From Leucobacter komagatae (GTDB lineage Bacteria > Actinomycetota > Actinomycetes > Actinomycetales > Microbacteriaceae): a stretch of DNA of 64,000 nucleotides. The stretch spans positions 1 to 64,000 of the forward strand of contig NZ_JXSQ01000004.1 in assembly GCF_000834055.1 (NCBI RefSeq), read 5' to 3'. The translations under genes and the position numbers were made by a program. Below the pieces are notes generated by a model. The model searched no databases, was not told the DNA's origin, and was given only the letters and a program-made list of their open reading frames with translations. Shown here in pieces: positions 36,345 to 45,040 of the stretch (its first letter is position 1; each line of letters opens with the position of its first letter).

Positions 36345-37496
36345 CTAGGAGACCCCGAGGGAACGCGCGATGAGCATGAGCTGCACCTCGTTCGTGCCCT
36401 CGCCGATCTCAAGAATCTTCGAGTCACGGTAGTGGCGGGCCACAGAGAACTCGTTCATGAACCCGTTGCCGCCAAAAATCTGGGTCGCGTCGCGCGCGTT
36501 GTCCATCGCGGCATCAGAGCCAGTGAGCTTCGCGATGGCCGCCTCGGTCTTGAACGGCTTCCCAGCGGCACACAACCTGGCGGCGTGGTGCCACGCAAGG
36601 CGCGCGTTGTGCACACGCAGCTGCATCCTTGCGAGCGTGAACTGGATGTGCTGGCGGCTCGACAGCGGCTCACCGAACACGACGCGCTGCTTCGAATACG
36701 CGACAGCGTCATTGAGGCACCCCTCTGCGGCTCCCGTCGCGAGTGCGCCGACCGCGATCCGCCCCTCGTCGAGGGTCCGCAGGAAGTTCGCGAAGCCCCT
36801 GCCGCGCTCGCCGAGGAGGTTTGCCTCAGGCACGCGCACGTCGGTGAACGTGAGCGGGTGCGTATCAGACGCGTTCCAACCGACCTTGTCGTATGCGGGC
36901 TCGACCGTGAAACCGGGGGTGCCGTTTGGCACGATGATCGTCGAGAGTTCCTTGCGGCCGTTGTTCTCGCCCGTGACGGCGATGACGGTGACGAACTTCG
37001 TGATGTCGGTGCCCGAGTTCGTGATGAACTGCTTCGAGCCGTTGATCACCCATTCCCCGTTCTCAAGCCGCGCGGTCGTGCGGGTTGCTCCCGCGTCCGA
37101 GCCTGCCTCTGGCTCCGTGAGCCCGAAGCCCGCGAGCGCCCGCCCTGCGAGCAGGTCGGGCAAGAGCTCCGCTTTCTGCGCGTCGGTGCCGAAGTTGAAG
37201 ATCGGCATTGCGCCGAGCCCAACGCCAGCCTCGAGGGTGATAGCAATGGACTGATCAACGCGCGCGAGCGCCTCGATCGCGAGGCACAGTGCGAAGTAGT
37301 CGCCGCCCTGCCCGCCGACCTCCTCGGGAAACGGCAGCCCGAACAGTCCGAGGTCGCCCATCTGCCCAACGACGTCGAGCGGGAGCGTGTGCGTGCGATC
37401 CGCCTCGTAGGAAATCGGTGCGACAACCTCCTCAGCGAACTCTCGCACCATGCCCGCGAGAGCCTGCTCTTCCTCGGTCAGGTTGTAGTTTTCCAT
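36345..37496 (-). CDS. acyl-CoA dehydrogenase
   Basis: A 383-residue flavoenzyme that makes the 2,3-double bond of an acyl-CoA. GFGLTEPEAGSDAG near residue 125 is the FAD/substrate signature, ITNSGTD near 160 a family block, and FGGNGFMNEF plus the base-containing EIGEGTNEVQ lie near the C terminus. Glutamate in that last position places it with short/medium-chain or branched-chain enzymes. An in-frame TTG precedes it, but ATG 37496 has AGGAG 7 nt upstream. Its position facing a CoA ligase and crotonase gene suggests a shared acyl-CoA pathway. Confidence 0.93.
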   Translation of the reverse strand: MENYNLTEEEQALAGMVREFAEEVVAPISYEADRTHTLPLDVVGQMGDLGLFGLPFPEEVGGQGGDYFALCLAIEALARVDQSIAITLEAGVGLGAMPIFNFGTDAQKAELLPDLLAGRALAGFGLTEPEAGSDAGATRTTARLENGEWVINGSKQFITNSGTDITKFVTVIAVTGENNGRKELSTIIVPNGTPGFTVEPAYDKVGWNASDTHPLTFTDVRVPEANLLGERGRGFANFLRTLDEGRIAVGALATGAAEGCLNDAVAYSKQRVVFGEPLSSRQHIQFTLARMQLRVHNARLAWHHAARLCAAGKPFKTEAAIAKLTGSDAAMDNARDATQIFGGNGFMNEFSVARHYRDSKILEIGEGTNEVQLMLIARSLGVS

Positions 37497-37612
37497 CAAA
37501 ACACTCCTCTGTATTTTCTACTGTGCAATCGCATGGTGGCGATCTTCATCGCTGCTTGGGATGACGGGAACTCCACAAGCACGTTTTGGGGGCCGGGGGC
37601 CGGCCGGCAGCG

Positions 37613-38443
37613 TCACGGGAGCTGGCCGGAGCTGCGGGCGAGGGCGACGCACTCGACGCGGTTGTGCGCGCCAAACTTTCGCATCGCCGCGCGCAGGTAG
37701 CTCTTCACGGTCTCAAGTTCAAGGTTGAGGCGTTCGCCGATCTCGCGGTTACTCAGCCCCAGGGCGACGAGCGCGAGCACGTCAACCTCACGCGCGGACA
37801 GCACGGGGCTGTCGCCGTGCACCTCGGGGGTGAGCTTCGCAAGAATCGCCTGCAGTTCGGCCTGCGCCGTCGGGTCGTCCATGCTGCGGGCGAACTCACG
37901 CAAATCCGCAAACGCGACGCGCACCTGTTCCCACTCACGATCCGTCGGCGCTGATCTCACTGACCGAAGATACTCAGCGGTCTCAACTGCCTGGGTCTGC
38001 TTCGTGACCGCGTCGTCGACTGCGACACGAAACGCGATCGCACCTGCAGCTTGACTGACGCTCTTCACCTCAGCCTCAGTGAAGGATCCAGCATGCCTCC
38101 GCGCCCCATAGACGATGCCGCGCGCCTCACCGTCGATCACGATCGGGAGTGCCGCGACCGACCGAAGATCCTCCGCGGCGACCGCGCGGTCGTAGTCGCG
38201 GGAGATTGACGTGTCGTGTAGGTAGTCGGGCGCAACGGCCGGAATCGCGTGCGCGAAGGCGAGACCTCCGAGGCCCGCTCCCCTGCGAATCACGAGCCCG
38301 TTGAGGGCTGTGGTGCGCACACCGACCGTGTGCGTGATTGTGAAGCGATCCGCATCCGGCGCGGTGTAGCCGCCGAAGAGCACATCAAGGCGCGTGGTCT
38401 CCTGCGCCCCACTGAGCGCACCAGCGATCCCGGAGCCCTTCAC
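37613..38443 (-). CDS. GAF-LuxR transcriptional regulator
   Basis: A 276-residue regulator. Residues 20-150 resemble a GAF sensory domain (AALPIVIDGEARGIVYG, then a SFTEAEVKSVSQAAGAIAF helix). A LuxR-type helix-turn-helix forms the C terminus (LSAREVDVLALVALGLSNRE, then LNLELETVKSYLRAAMRKF). GTG 38443 overlaps the stop of a 20-codon upstream frame as GTGA and has no ribosome site of its own. It lies between an acyl-CoA dehydrogenase and a fatty-acyl-CoA ligase gene on the same strand, so control of acyl-CoA catabolism is plausible. Confidence 0.85.
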   Translation of the reverse strand: MKGSGIAGALSGAQETTRLDVLFGGYTAPDADRFTITHTVGVRTTALNGLVIRRGAGLGGLAFAHAIPAVAPDYLHDTSISRDYDRAVAAEDLRSVAALPIVIDGEARGIVYGARRHAGSFTEAEVKSVSQAAGAIAFRVAVDDAVTKQTQAVETAEYLRSVRSAPTDREWEQVRVAFADLREFARSMDDPTAQAELQAILAKLTPEVHGDSPVLSAREVDVLALVALGLSNREIGERLNLELETVKSYLRAAMRKFGAHNRVECVALARSSGQLP

Positions 38444-38502
38444 CGTTCAGCCCTGCCGAACCGTGCCCCGAGGAAGCCCGCTTCGCGTAGCTCCTGGATC
38501 AT
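38440..38502 (-). CDS. 20-residue upstream peptide coupled to LuxR gene
   Basis: A short frame, MIQELREAGFLGARFGRAER, begins at ATG 38502 behind a strong GGAAGGAGG site. It stops in TGA overlapping the regulator's GTG. Translation of the regulator is therefore probably coupled to it. It may be a leader peptide, or the true N terminus displaced by a frameshift. Confidence 0.45.
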   Translation of the reverse strand: MIQELREAGFLGARFGRAER

Positions 38503-38619
38503 GGGACCTCCTTCCCAGCGCCTGCGCAAGGGGGTCACCCCGGCGCCGTCGCCGTGCGTGCCAGCCTATGGGTATCACGCAGTCAAGTCCACCGTAACCC
38601 CGGCGAGGGGCACACACAC

Positions 38620-40224
38620 TCACCGGGAGTCCAACATTGCCATCGAAAGTTCGCGCATCTCGACCTTGCGGACCTTTCCGGTGATGGTCATCGGGAACGA
38701 ATCAGCGACGTGCACGTACTTCGGGATCTTGAAGTGCGCGAGCTTTCCCGTCGCGAATTCCCTGAGCGCTTCTGCGGTCAGGGAGTCCGCCCCGGGCCGC
38801 AACATCACCCACGCCATGAGCTCCTCTCCGAACCGATCGTCAGGTACGCCAATCACCTGCACGTCAGCGATGTCGGGGTGCCGGTAGAAGAACTCCTCGA
38901 TCTCGCGAGGGTAGATGTTCTCACCGCCGCGAATCACGACGTCCTTGAGCCTGCCGACGACGGTCAGCCTGCCCTCACTGTCCATCGTGGCGATGTCGCC
39001 CGTGTGGATCCACCTGCCGGCATCGATCGTTTCCGCCGTCTGCTCACTATTGCCCCAGTAGCCAAGCATCACTGAGTAGCCGCGCGTGCACAGCTCCCCC
39101 GGCTCGCCGACGGGAACCACCTGACCGTGCTCGTCGATGATCTTCACTTCGAGGTGTGGCATCACCCGCCCAATGGTTTGCGTGCGGGCCGCGATGCCGT
39201 CGGTTGTCGAGGTCATCGTCGACACCGGCGACGTCTCCGTCATGCCGTAACAGATCGCCACCTCACTCATGTGCATCTCAGCAATGACCTCCTCCATGAC
39301 CTCGACGGGGCAGGTGGAGCCGGCCATGATGCCGGTGCGCAGCGTGTCGAGATTGAAGCTCGAGAAATTGTCCAGTGCGAGCTCCGCGATGAACATCGTC
39401 GGCACGCCATACAGGGAGGTGCAGCGCTCCTGATCGACGGCCGCGAGTGTCTTTGCCGGGTCAAACACCGGAGCAGGGAGCACGATGCACGAACCGTGGC
39501 TGTGCGCGCCAAGGATGCCCATGACCATGCCGAAGCAGTGATAGAGCGGGACGGGAAGGCACACGCGATCCGCCGCCGTATACCCGAGCCCCTCACCGAC
39601 GAAGAAGCCGTTGTTCAGAATGTTGTGGTGCGTGAGTGTTGCGCCCTTCGGGAAGCCCGTGGTGCCCGAGGTGTACTGGATGTTGATTGCTTCGTCGAAA
39701 GTGAGAGGAGGCACCTCCATATTCGGCGGGTTGCTCGCCGCATCGGCGATCGCCGCATCCCACCCCTCCGAACCGATGAACAACACATCAGAGAACCCGA
39801 TCTCAGCGAGCATGCCGGCGTAGTCGCTCGTGCGGTACTCCACGGCGCTCACCATGAGCGAGATGCCCGACTGCTCAACCACATAGCGCAGCTCGTGGGT
39901 GCGATAGGCGGGGTTTACGTTTACGAGGATCGCCCCAAGCTTCGCCGTCGCGTACTGCGTAAACACCCACTCCGCACAGTTAGGCGACCAGATGCCCACC
40001 CTGTCGCCCTTTTTCACCCCGCGTTTCGTGAGCGCAGCCGCGAGCAACTCGCTCTCGTTTCGCAGCTCGGAAAACGTCCACCGTCTGCCAGTGAAGGCTT
40101 CGACGAGTGCTTCTTTGTCTGGGTACTGCTCCGTGATCTCATCGAGCATCTCGCCGAGGGTTTGCCCCTTCAGCGGTGTCGTGCTCGGTCCCGACGCGTA
40201 CGATATCTGTGCTCCATTGCCCAT
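38620..40224 (-). CDS. fatty-acyl-CoA ligase, AMP-binding family
   Basis: A 534-residue adenylate-forming ligase of the FadD type. The A3 loop is YTSGTTGFPKGATLTHH, A5 is YGMTETSP, A7 is HTGDIATMD, the hinge GRLKDVVIRGGENIYPREIE, and the A10 lysine is in FPMTITGKVRKVEM. All catalytic residues are in place. Its length and PLYHCFGMVMG block fit medium/long-chain enzymes. ATG 40224 is preferred; upstream in-frame sequence is basic and of low complexity. On the same strand, downstream, lie the LuxR regulator and an acyl-CoA dehydrogenase, consistent with a beta-oxidation group. Confidence 0.92.
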   Translation of the reverse strand: MGNGAQISYASGPSTTPLKGQTLGEMLDEITEQYPDKEALVEAFTGRRWTFSELRNESELLAAALTKRGVKKGDRVGIWSPNCAEWVFTQYATAKLGAILVNVNPAYRTHELRYVVEQSGISLMVSAVEYRTSDYAGMLAEIGFSDVLFIGSEGWDAAIADAASNPPNMEVPPLTFDEAINIQYTSGTTGFPKGATLTHHNILNNGFFVGEGLGYTAADRVCLPVPLYHCFGMVMGILGAHSHGSCIVLPAPVFDPAKTLAAVDQERCTSLYGVPTMFIAELALDNFSSFNLDTLRTGIMAGSTCPVEVMEEVIAEMHMSEVAICYGMTETSPVSTMTSTTDGIAARTQTIGRVMPHLEVKIIDEHGQVVPVGEPGELCTRGYSVMLGYWGNSEQTAETIDAGRWIHTGDIATMDSEGRLTVVGRLKDVVIRGGENIYPREIEEFFYRHPDIADVQVIGVPDDRFGEELMAWVMLRPGADSLTAEALREFATGKLAHFKIPKYVHVADSFPMTITGKVRKVEMRELSMAMLDSR

Positions 40225-40400
40225 AACCTCATGATCCTTGGGCCGCGAGCGGGCGGATACCCCCTTTCGCGGGTGAGTTTTGGCGGGCCCTAATCGAGTA
40301 GCGGGATCGCGCAACATCGCGGCCTGCGTCCCCCGGCAGGCAGCCGCGCTAGTTGGCTTCCGGGGCCGGCGTGAGTTCGCCCTAGCATCCGAAGTCTGAC

Positions 40401-40804
40401 TCAGACTCGCACAAGCACATCGGCCTCGTACGAACATTGAGGCTTATCGCTGTTCCAGTGAATCGTGCCGGGCAAGCGCTGAATCATCTCAGCATTCTCG
40501 TCTTCGGTCTAGAGAACCAACAGGAAATCTGCAGGAGTGCCTTTCCACTGACAGCTCACCTCCGCGCTTGGTGACAGGTCTCCGCCTTCTACTTCTCTGG
40601 AGACGTACCCTCCGGAAAGGTTCCCACCCGATCCCAAGCCACCGTCGTCAACGAGCTCAGGGGAATCAGCGCATCAGGTTCGCACACCGCATCAAACCGC
40701 TCGATGAACGCGTCTTTCGAGACGACCGGGGGCCGGTCTTGCGCGGGCCTCGGCAGGCACCCGACCCGCCCCAGGGCGAGCGCGACGACAGCAAAGCTTG
40801 CCAC
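40401..40804 (-). pseudogene. broken lipoprotein-like gene
   Basis: From GTG 40804 the frame reads a hydrophobic stretch with a cysteine (ALALGRVGC) followed by PLSSLTTVAWDRVGTFPEGT, a pattern I associate with small secreted lipoproteins of unknown function. It then stops early. One base shift at about 40618 restores a continuation (EVEGGDLSPSAEVSCQWKG), and after an in-frame TAG the same frame continues TEDENAEMIQRLPGTIHWNS to a stop at 40401. At least one frameshift and one nonsense codon are needed, so the gene is inactive. It lies directly behind a DUF6973-like fragment on the same strand. Confidence 0.6.
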
Positions 40805-40827
40805 GTATTAACTGGGCGAACGAAGTC

Positions 40828-41151
40828 TCACGAAGCTGTGATCCTGGACAATCCCGCGGGATCCTTTCCCGGAAGCGCCTTTGCGTCTTCGTCGACACCA
40901 TATGCGGCGCCGATAGCAACCCGGTCTGACCTATCGAGAGACTTGCCGTCTGGTGCGATTTCACGCCCGCCCTCATGGTTATACAGGCCCAAGGCCTCGC
41001 GGGCACCGGGGTTCCTAGAGACTCCCGCGTGTGCATTAGTGAAATCTCTGGCCCAGTCATGACCGATATTTCGCCCGGATTGAGTCCTGGCTTCTTGCGG
41101 CGTCTCTGCGCGGATCGCCGCACGTGCGAGCGCGAGGCGATCCGCAACGCG
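40828..41151 (-). pseudogene. C-terminal fragment of a DUF6973-like protein
   Basis: A 107-codon open stretch without a start codon encodes a convincing protein segment: NIGHDWARDFTNAHAGVSRN, then PGAREALGLYNHEGGREIA, then LDRSDRVAIGAAYGVDEDA. The run of DFTNAHAG, NP, LYNHEGGR resembles DUF6973 (FTxAHE...NP...MDLYNNxxGR), a domain common in polymorphic-toxin-like and secreted proteins. The 5' part is gone; an in-frame TGA precedes it 5 nt before the end of the MHS copy 2 gene. It is therefore a remnant left beside the transporter. Confidence 0.55.
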
Positions 41152-41155
41152 TCAG

Positions 41156-42531
41156 CTACTTCGACCTAGCTACCTGTTCCTGTCCGCTGAGCGCACGTTC
41201 GCTCGCTTCCGAGGATCGGTCGAAATCAGACTGGCGGAGCACGAGAAGACCGATGATCGACAACAGCGCAGTCCCCAGAAAGAAGATGAGTGGAGCACTG
41301 ATATTTCCGGTCGCAGCGATGAGCGCCGTAGCGATCATCGGTGCGCTACCGCCGAACACCGCTACCGGCAGGTTGTATGCCACCGCAATTCCTGTGGAAC
41401 GGATATGCGTCGGGAGTAGCTCCGTCATCACCGCATACGGCGTGGAGGAGTACAGGCCAAAGAACAGCGCGACCGCAAGCAGCGGCGCGATGAACGTCGC
41501 AGGGTTGGCATCCCTGGCGGCGAGGAACATCCAAACGAGCGCCCCGGCGGCGAGCACGGCCATGACGAGCAGGAAAGGTTTTCGCCCGTATCGGTCGGTG
41601 AACATCCCCCCAAAGGGCATTACGACCGCTCCAAGTGTGCTCGCCACGAACACGAACAGGAGCGTCGTTCCCGAATCGAACTCAAGGGTGTTCGACATGT
41701 ACGTCGAGGCGAAGGTGAGCACCAAATAGAACATGGATGCGAGGAGTGTGATGATGCAAAACACCAGCCCCATGGCCCGCTTCCAGCGCATCGCTTCACG
41801 TAGTGGCGCCTTCGAGGTCGTGCCGTGCGACAGGAGCTTTCGAAATTCGGGGCTGTCCTCAAGCTTCATCCTGATGTACAGCGCGATAAGTCCGAGCGGG
41901 CCAGCAATCAAGAACGGAATGCGCCAGCCCCCGTTCAGCATCGTTTCGTCTCCAAGCAGGTAGATGAGGCCGTTGGAGACCAAACCACCAAGCACCAAAC
42001 CGCCGACAGCAGTGGCCATAAGCCAACTCGTCGAGTACCCGCGTCGCCCGGGCCCGGCGTACTCGGCAATGAAACTCGTGACCGTGCCGATTTCACCGCC
42101 GGCGGAGAACCCTTGGACGCACCTAATGAGCACGAGCAGTGCCGGTGCGACCCAACCGACGAGTTCTTCAGTGGGCAAGACACCTATTGCAAAGGTCGCA
42201 CCCGCCATAAGCAACAACACGATGAGGAGCGTGCGCTTGCGCCCAACGCGGTCCGCGAGCGGCCCGAAAAACAGGCCCCCCCAGTGGCCGAACAAAAAAG
42301 CTCAGAAGCAAATACCGCGAAGCTGCTGAGCAAGCTCACCGCCGGGTTCTCACTGGCGAAGAACAGCTGGCCGATATAGATAGCAAGGAACCCATACACA
42401 CCGTAGTCGTACCATTCGATCAGGTGCCCGGTAATAGCGCCGAGGAACGCTCGACGCCGGCCCAGCAGTTCCTCTCGTGTTGCGGTGTCGCTCATGGATG
42501 ATTCGGTTGAATGTGGGGTGTTATCCACCAT
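41156..42531 (-). pseudogene. MHS-family transporter (copy 2), frameshifted
   Basis: The second of three MHS transporter genes. The N-terminal part (ITGHLIEWYDYGVYGFLA) is normal to SSFAVFA near 42310. There the frame changes, and the remainder (GGLFFGPLADRVGRKRT onward) continues in another frame to the stop at 41156. Against the two intact copies, the break region 42280-42330 is about 2 nt longer and contains runs of seven C and six A, so several small indels occurred or were miscalled. The rest is otherwise full length. AAGGA lies upstream of ATG 42531. It is 60 nt downstream of the XRE fusion gene on the same strand. Confidence 0.85.
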
Positions 42532-42591
42532 GTTGTCCGATCCTTTCGCCTGAGTGAGTGTGAACGGGGTGGCGCTCGAGATTCGCCGCCG

Positions 42592-44403
42592 CTACCCCCG
42601 ACCGATGCTCGCGTCCAACCCTCGGGACGCCTGTGTCTTCGCTGATTTCAGCGTGTCCGCACGCCGGCGAGGCATATCCGTGATGCGGTGCCAGGCACGC
42701 GGCCGAGCTGCTGGTGCGAGGTGTTCTTCAGCCCACCTGGTGAGAAACACCCTGTCCAACCGGCCGGCACGGTTCGCCGGGGCGACAAACGCGACCGGCA
42801 CCTGTTGCAGGGTCGGATGTGACCTCCCGACGACCACCACCTCGAGCACTCCGGGTGCTTGAGCGATGATCGCTGCGACCTCTACTACGTTCACTCGGTC
42901 ACGGCCGACGTGAATGACCTCATTGACTCGCCCCGCGACGTGGAGCGTGCCGTCACGTCCGATCCTCCCGACGTCTCCGGTCAACAACCACTGCTGGCCG
43001 TTGATGATGACAAATCGTTCGGCAGTGGCGTGAGGCTCGTTGAGGTATCCGGTGAAGAGGTCAACGCCAGCCGTTCCTTGCACAGCAAAAAGCCCTTCCG
43101 CTTCCACACCCATGGGCTGGCGCGTACGTGGATTGAGCACTGCCACTTCTCGACCGGGCACCGGCACAGCGACAACACTTTGCCGCGGTTTTTGCGAGAG
43201 GTCGGCTGCCATCGGAACGACGCTTTCGAGCGAGCCGTGGATCACTCTCGGTTGCACGCCGACGAGCCTTGTGAATTCGGCATAGTGGTTGGGCCCGAGC
43301 TTTCCGGTGAACCAGACGTGCTGGAGTCGCACACGCTCAGCCGGTGCCGCTGACTTGGCGAGGATGAGGCGGATCGATGTTGCCGAGAGGCAGGCATGGG
43401 TTGCCGCGAACTCAGTCGCCTGACTCACCCATTCCCAAGCGCTCAATCTCCGAGTGAGTACGACACTTGCCCCAACCGCGATCGCAGGGGCAATACACGA
43501 CGCCAACGGGTGTCCACGGAAGAGCGGTTCTGTTACAAGCCACCGATGCTGCGACTCCAGCCATACGACATCAGACATGGCAAACGCGCTGGAGACGTAG
43601 TTCGCCTGTGTGAGTTCGATGCCGCGCGCCTCTGCGCTCAAAGCCGACGAGAACACCAGGGTGAGCCGCTGGTTTGGCTTTGTCCTTTCGACACGTGGAG
43701 AGCTGCCATAGCTTGCGAGCGGAGCTCCAACGGCGATATCCGCAGCCGTCTCCGTTACTGGTATCGCTTGGAAGTCAAGCCCATCGATCGCCGCCTCGTA
43801 GGCGTCAGCCCGGGACTCTGCGTAGATTCCGACGCTTGCACCGGTGCGCCGAATCTGTGCTGAGAGCTCGTGGGGCTCGGAATGGGGATCCCCCAGCACG
43901 ATCCACGCCCCCAGCCGCGCAGCAGCGAGCCACAGGGCGACAACGACTGGCGAATTCTCGAGGGCAACGTGCACGGCCGAGTCCGGACGAACACCAGCTG
44001 CGGCGAGCGCGCCGGCGATCCTGCGGACAGCATCATCGAACGCAGCGTACGTCCACTCCGCAGTCTCGTCGTCTTCATCACGGAACACGAGGAAACGGCG
44101 AGGGCCGTGAGCCATGACTGCGGCCTGCCACAGCGCGTGGAACGTTGGAGTAGCCGAGCGTGCGAGTGCGTCTTTCGAGTCCGGACGGTTCTGCAGGAGA
44201 TCCGCCAGCGGCACGTCTAGCGCGTTCGCAATTCTTCCGAGCGTCACAATGCGTGGCGAGACGCGTCCGGCTTCAATCTGAATGATGGTCTTGCGGTGTA
44301 CGCCCGCGGAATCTGCAAGCTCATCGATGGTCAATGCGAGGCCTCTGCGCAGTCGAGCAACCGCTACGCCGAGCGAAATGAGATCCGCGTCTAGGGTGAC
44401 CAT
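42592..44403 (-). CDS. XRE-HTH fused to a degenerate acyl-CoA-ligase (ANL) domain
   Basis: A 603-residue two-domain protein. Residues 8-70 form an XRE/Cro-type helix-turn-helix (VAVARLRRGLALTIDELADS, then AGVHRKTIIQIEAG). Residues 80-590 follow the adenylate-forming ligase fold, from WTYAAFDDAVRRIAGAL to LLTGDVGRIGRDGTLHVAGR. Catalytic motifs are eroded. The A3 loop is FSSALSAEARG instead of TSGTTGxPKG, the A5 YGxTE is HGSLE, and the A10 lysine position in PRRRADTLK holds Thr. ATP-dependent ligation is thus doubtful, while ligand binding may remain. It is co-directional with MHS copy 2. A carboxylate- or acyl-adenylate-sensing repressor is my inference. ATG 44403 is chosen over an upstream start. 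Confidence 0.8.
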   Translation of the reverse strand: MVTLDADLISLGVAVARLRRGLALTIDELADSAGVHRKTIIQIEAGRVSPRIVTLGRIANALDVPLADLLQNRPDSKDALARSATPTFHALWQAAVMAHGPRRFLVFRDEDDETAEWTYAAFDDAVRRIAGALAAAGVRPDSAVHVALENSPVVVALWLAAARLGAWIVLGDPHSEPHELSAQIRRTGASVGIYAESRADAYEAAIDGLDFQAIPVTETAADIAVGAPLASYGSSPRVERTKPNQRLTLVFSSALSAEARGIELTQANYVSSAFAMSDVVWLESQHRWLVTEPLFRGHPLASCIAPAIAVGASVVLTRRLSAWEWVSQATEFAATHACLSATSIRLILAKSAAPAERVRLQHVWFTGKLGPNHYAEFTRLVGVQPRVIHGSLESVVPMAADLSQKPRQSVVAVPVPGREVAVLNPRTRQPMGVEAEGLFAVQGTAGVDLFTGYLNEPHATAERFVIINGQQWLLTGDVGRIGRDGTLHVAGRVNEVIHVGRDRVNVVEVAAIIAQAPGVLEVVVVGRSHPTLQQVPVAFVAPANRAGRLDRVFLTRWAEEHLAPAARPRAWHRITDMPRRRADTLKSAKTQASRGLDASIGRG

Positions 44404-44435
44404 TCCCCTACGATGCCCTACGGCACCGACATGCA

Positions 44436-44453
44436 CAGTAGCGTAAAAGCGCC
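44436..44453 (-). promoter_or_regulatory. 18-nt element upstream of the XRE-ANL gene
   Basis: CAGTAGCGTAAAAGCGCC here differs by one base from 50283-50300, upstream of MHS copy 3. Read on the minus strand it contains TACTGT, a possible -10, and a GCGCTTTTACGC near-palindrome, a fit for an XRE operator. Confidence 0.5.
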
Positions 44454-44633
44454 GAAGTGCAGCGACCCCGTTCGAGCTCGCTCAAGCCACCAGTGATCGG
44501 GATCTGAATCGCCGAGCCATGACCTGAGTCGCACGAGCTGCGGCGACGAATTGGCCACACTGTTGCCGGCTACAAGGCTTGGTCCCTCGGATGACGCAGT
44601 CATGTCCGGCCCTCTCGCTGGTAGCTTGGGACC

Positions 44634-44954
44634 ATGCAAGACGAGAATATTCGCGATACTCTTCGAAGCTTTGTCGCCGAACGCGAGTGGGATCAATTCC
44701 ACACGCAAGCAAATCTTGCCAAGAGCGTGAGCATCGAGGCAGCTGAGCTACTCGAGTGTTTCCAGTGGTCTGATAACGCCGAAGTGGAGCGTGTTGAGGA
44801 AGAACTCGCGGACGTCCTCACATACGCGTTCCTACTCGCTGACAAACTCGGCACAACGCCTGAAGCGTTGATCCGCAAGAAGCTGGCAACCACGATCAGT
44901 AAGTACCCCGCCGAACTAGCCAGAGGTCGCAGTACCAAATACGACAGGCTCTGA
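44634..44954 (+). CDS. MazG-like nucleotide pyrophosphohydrolase
   Basis: A 106-residue all-alpha NTP pyrophosphatase of the MazG superfamily, which hydrolyses (deoxy)nucleoside triphosphates to monophosphates. The metal-binding pattern is present: E35, E38 and E41 in IEAAELLECFQW, and E57/D60 in EEELADVLTYAFLLAD. It has the length of single-domain dCTPase-like members. TAGCTT lies 6 nt before ATG 44634, so the mRNA is probably leaderless. It precedes the GIY-YIG/DUF2075 gene by 86 nt on the same strand, and the two probably form one module. Confidence 0.88.
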   Translation: MQDENIRDTLRSFVAEREWDQFHTQANLAKSVSIEAAELLECFQWSDNAEVERVEEELADVLTYAFLLADKLGTTPEALIRKKLATTISKYPAELARGRSTKYDRL

Positions 44955-45040
44955 ACCGAGCCTCTCGTATCTCTTCACAGGCGAGTCGAGAAGCAAGCAT
45001 CACCGATTCACCACCGTGCCAAGCTGATGGAGTAACAACA

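Noticed and set aside
44418-44708. 96-codon minus-strand frame upstream of mazG
   Set aside because: It overlaps the mazG start and the XRE-ANL promoter, has no ribosome site and no recognisable features.
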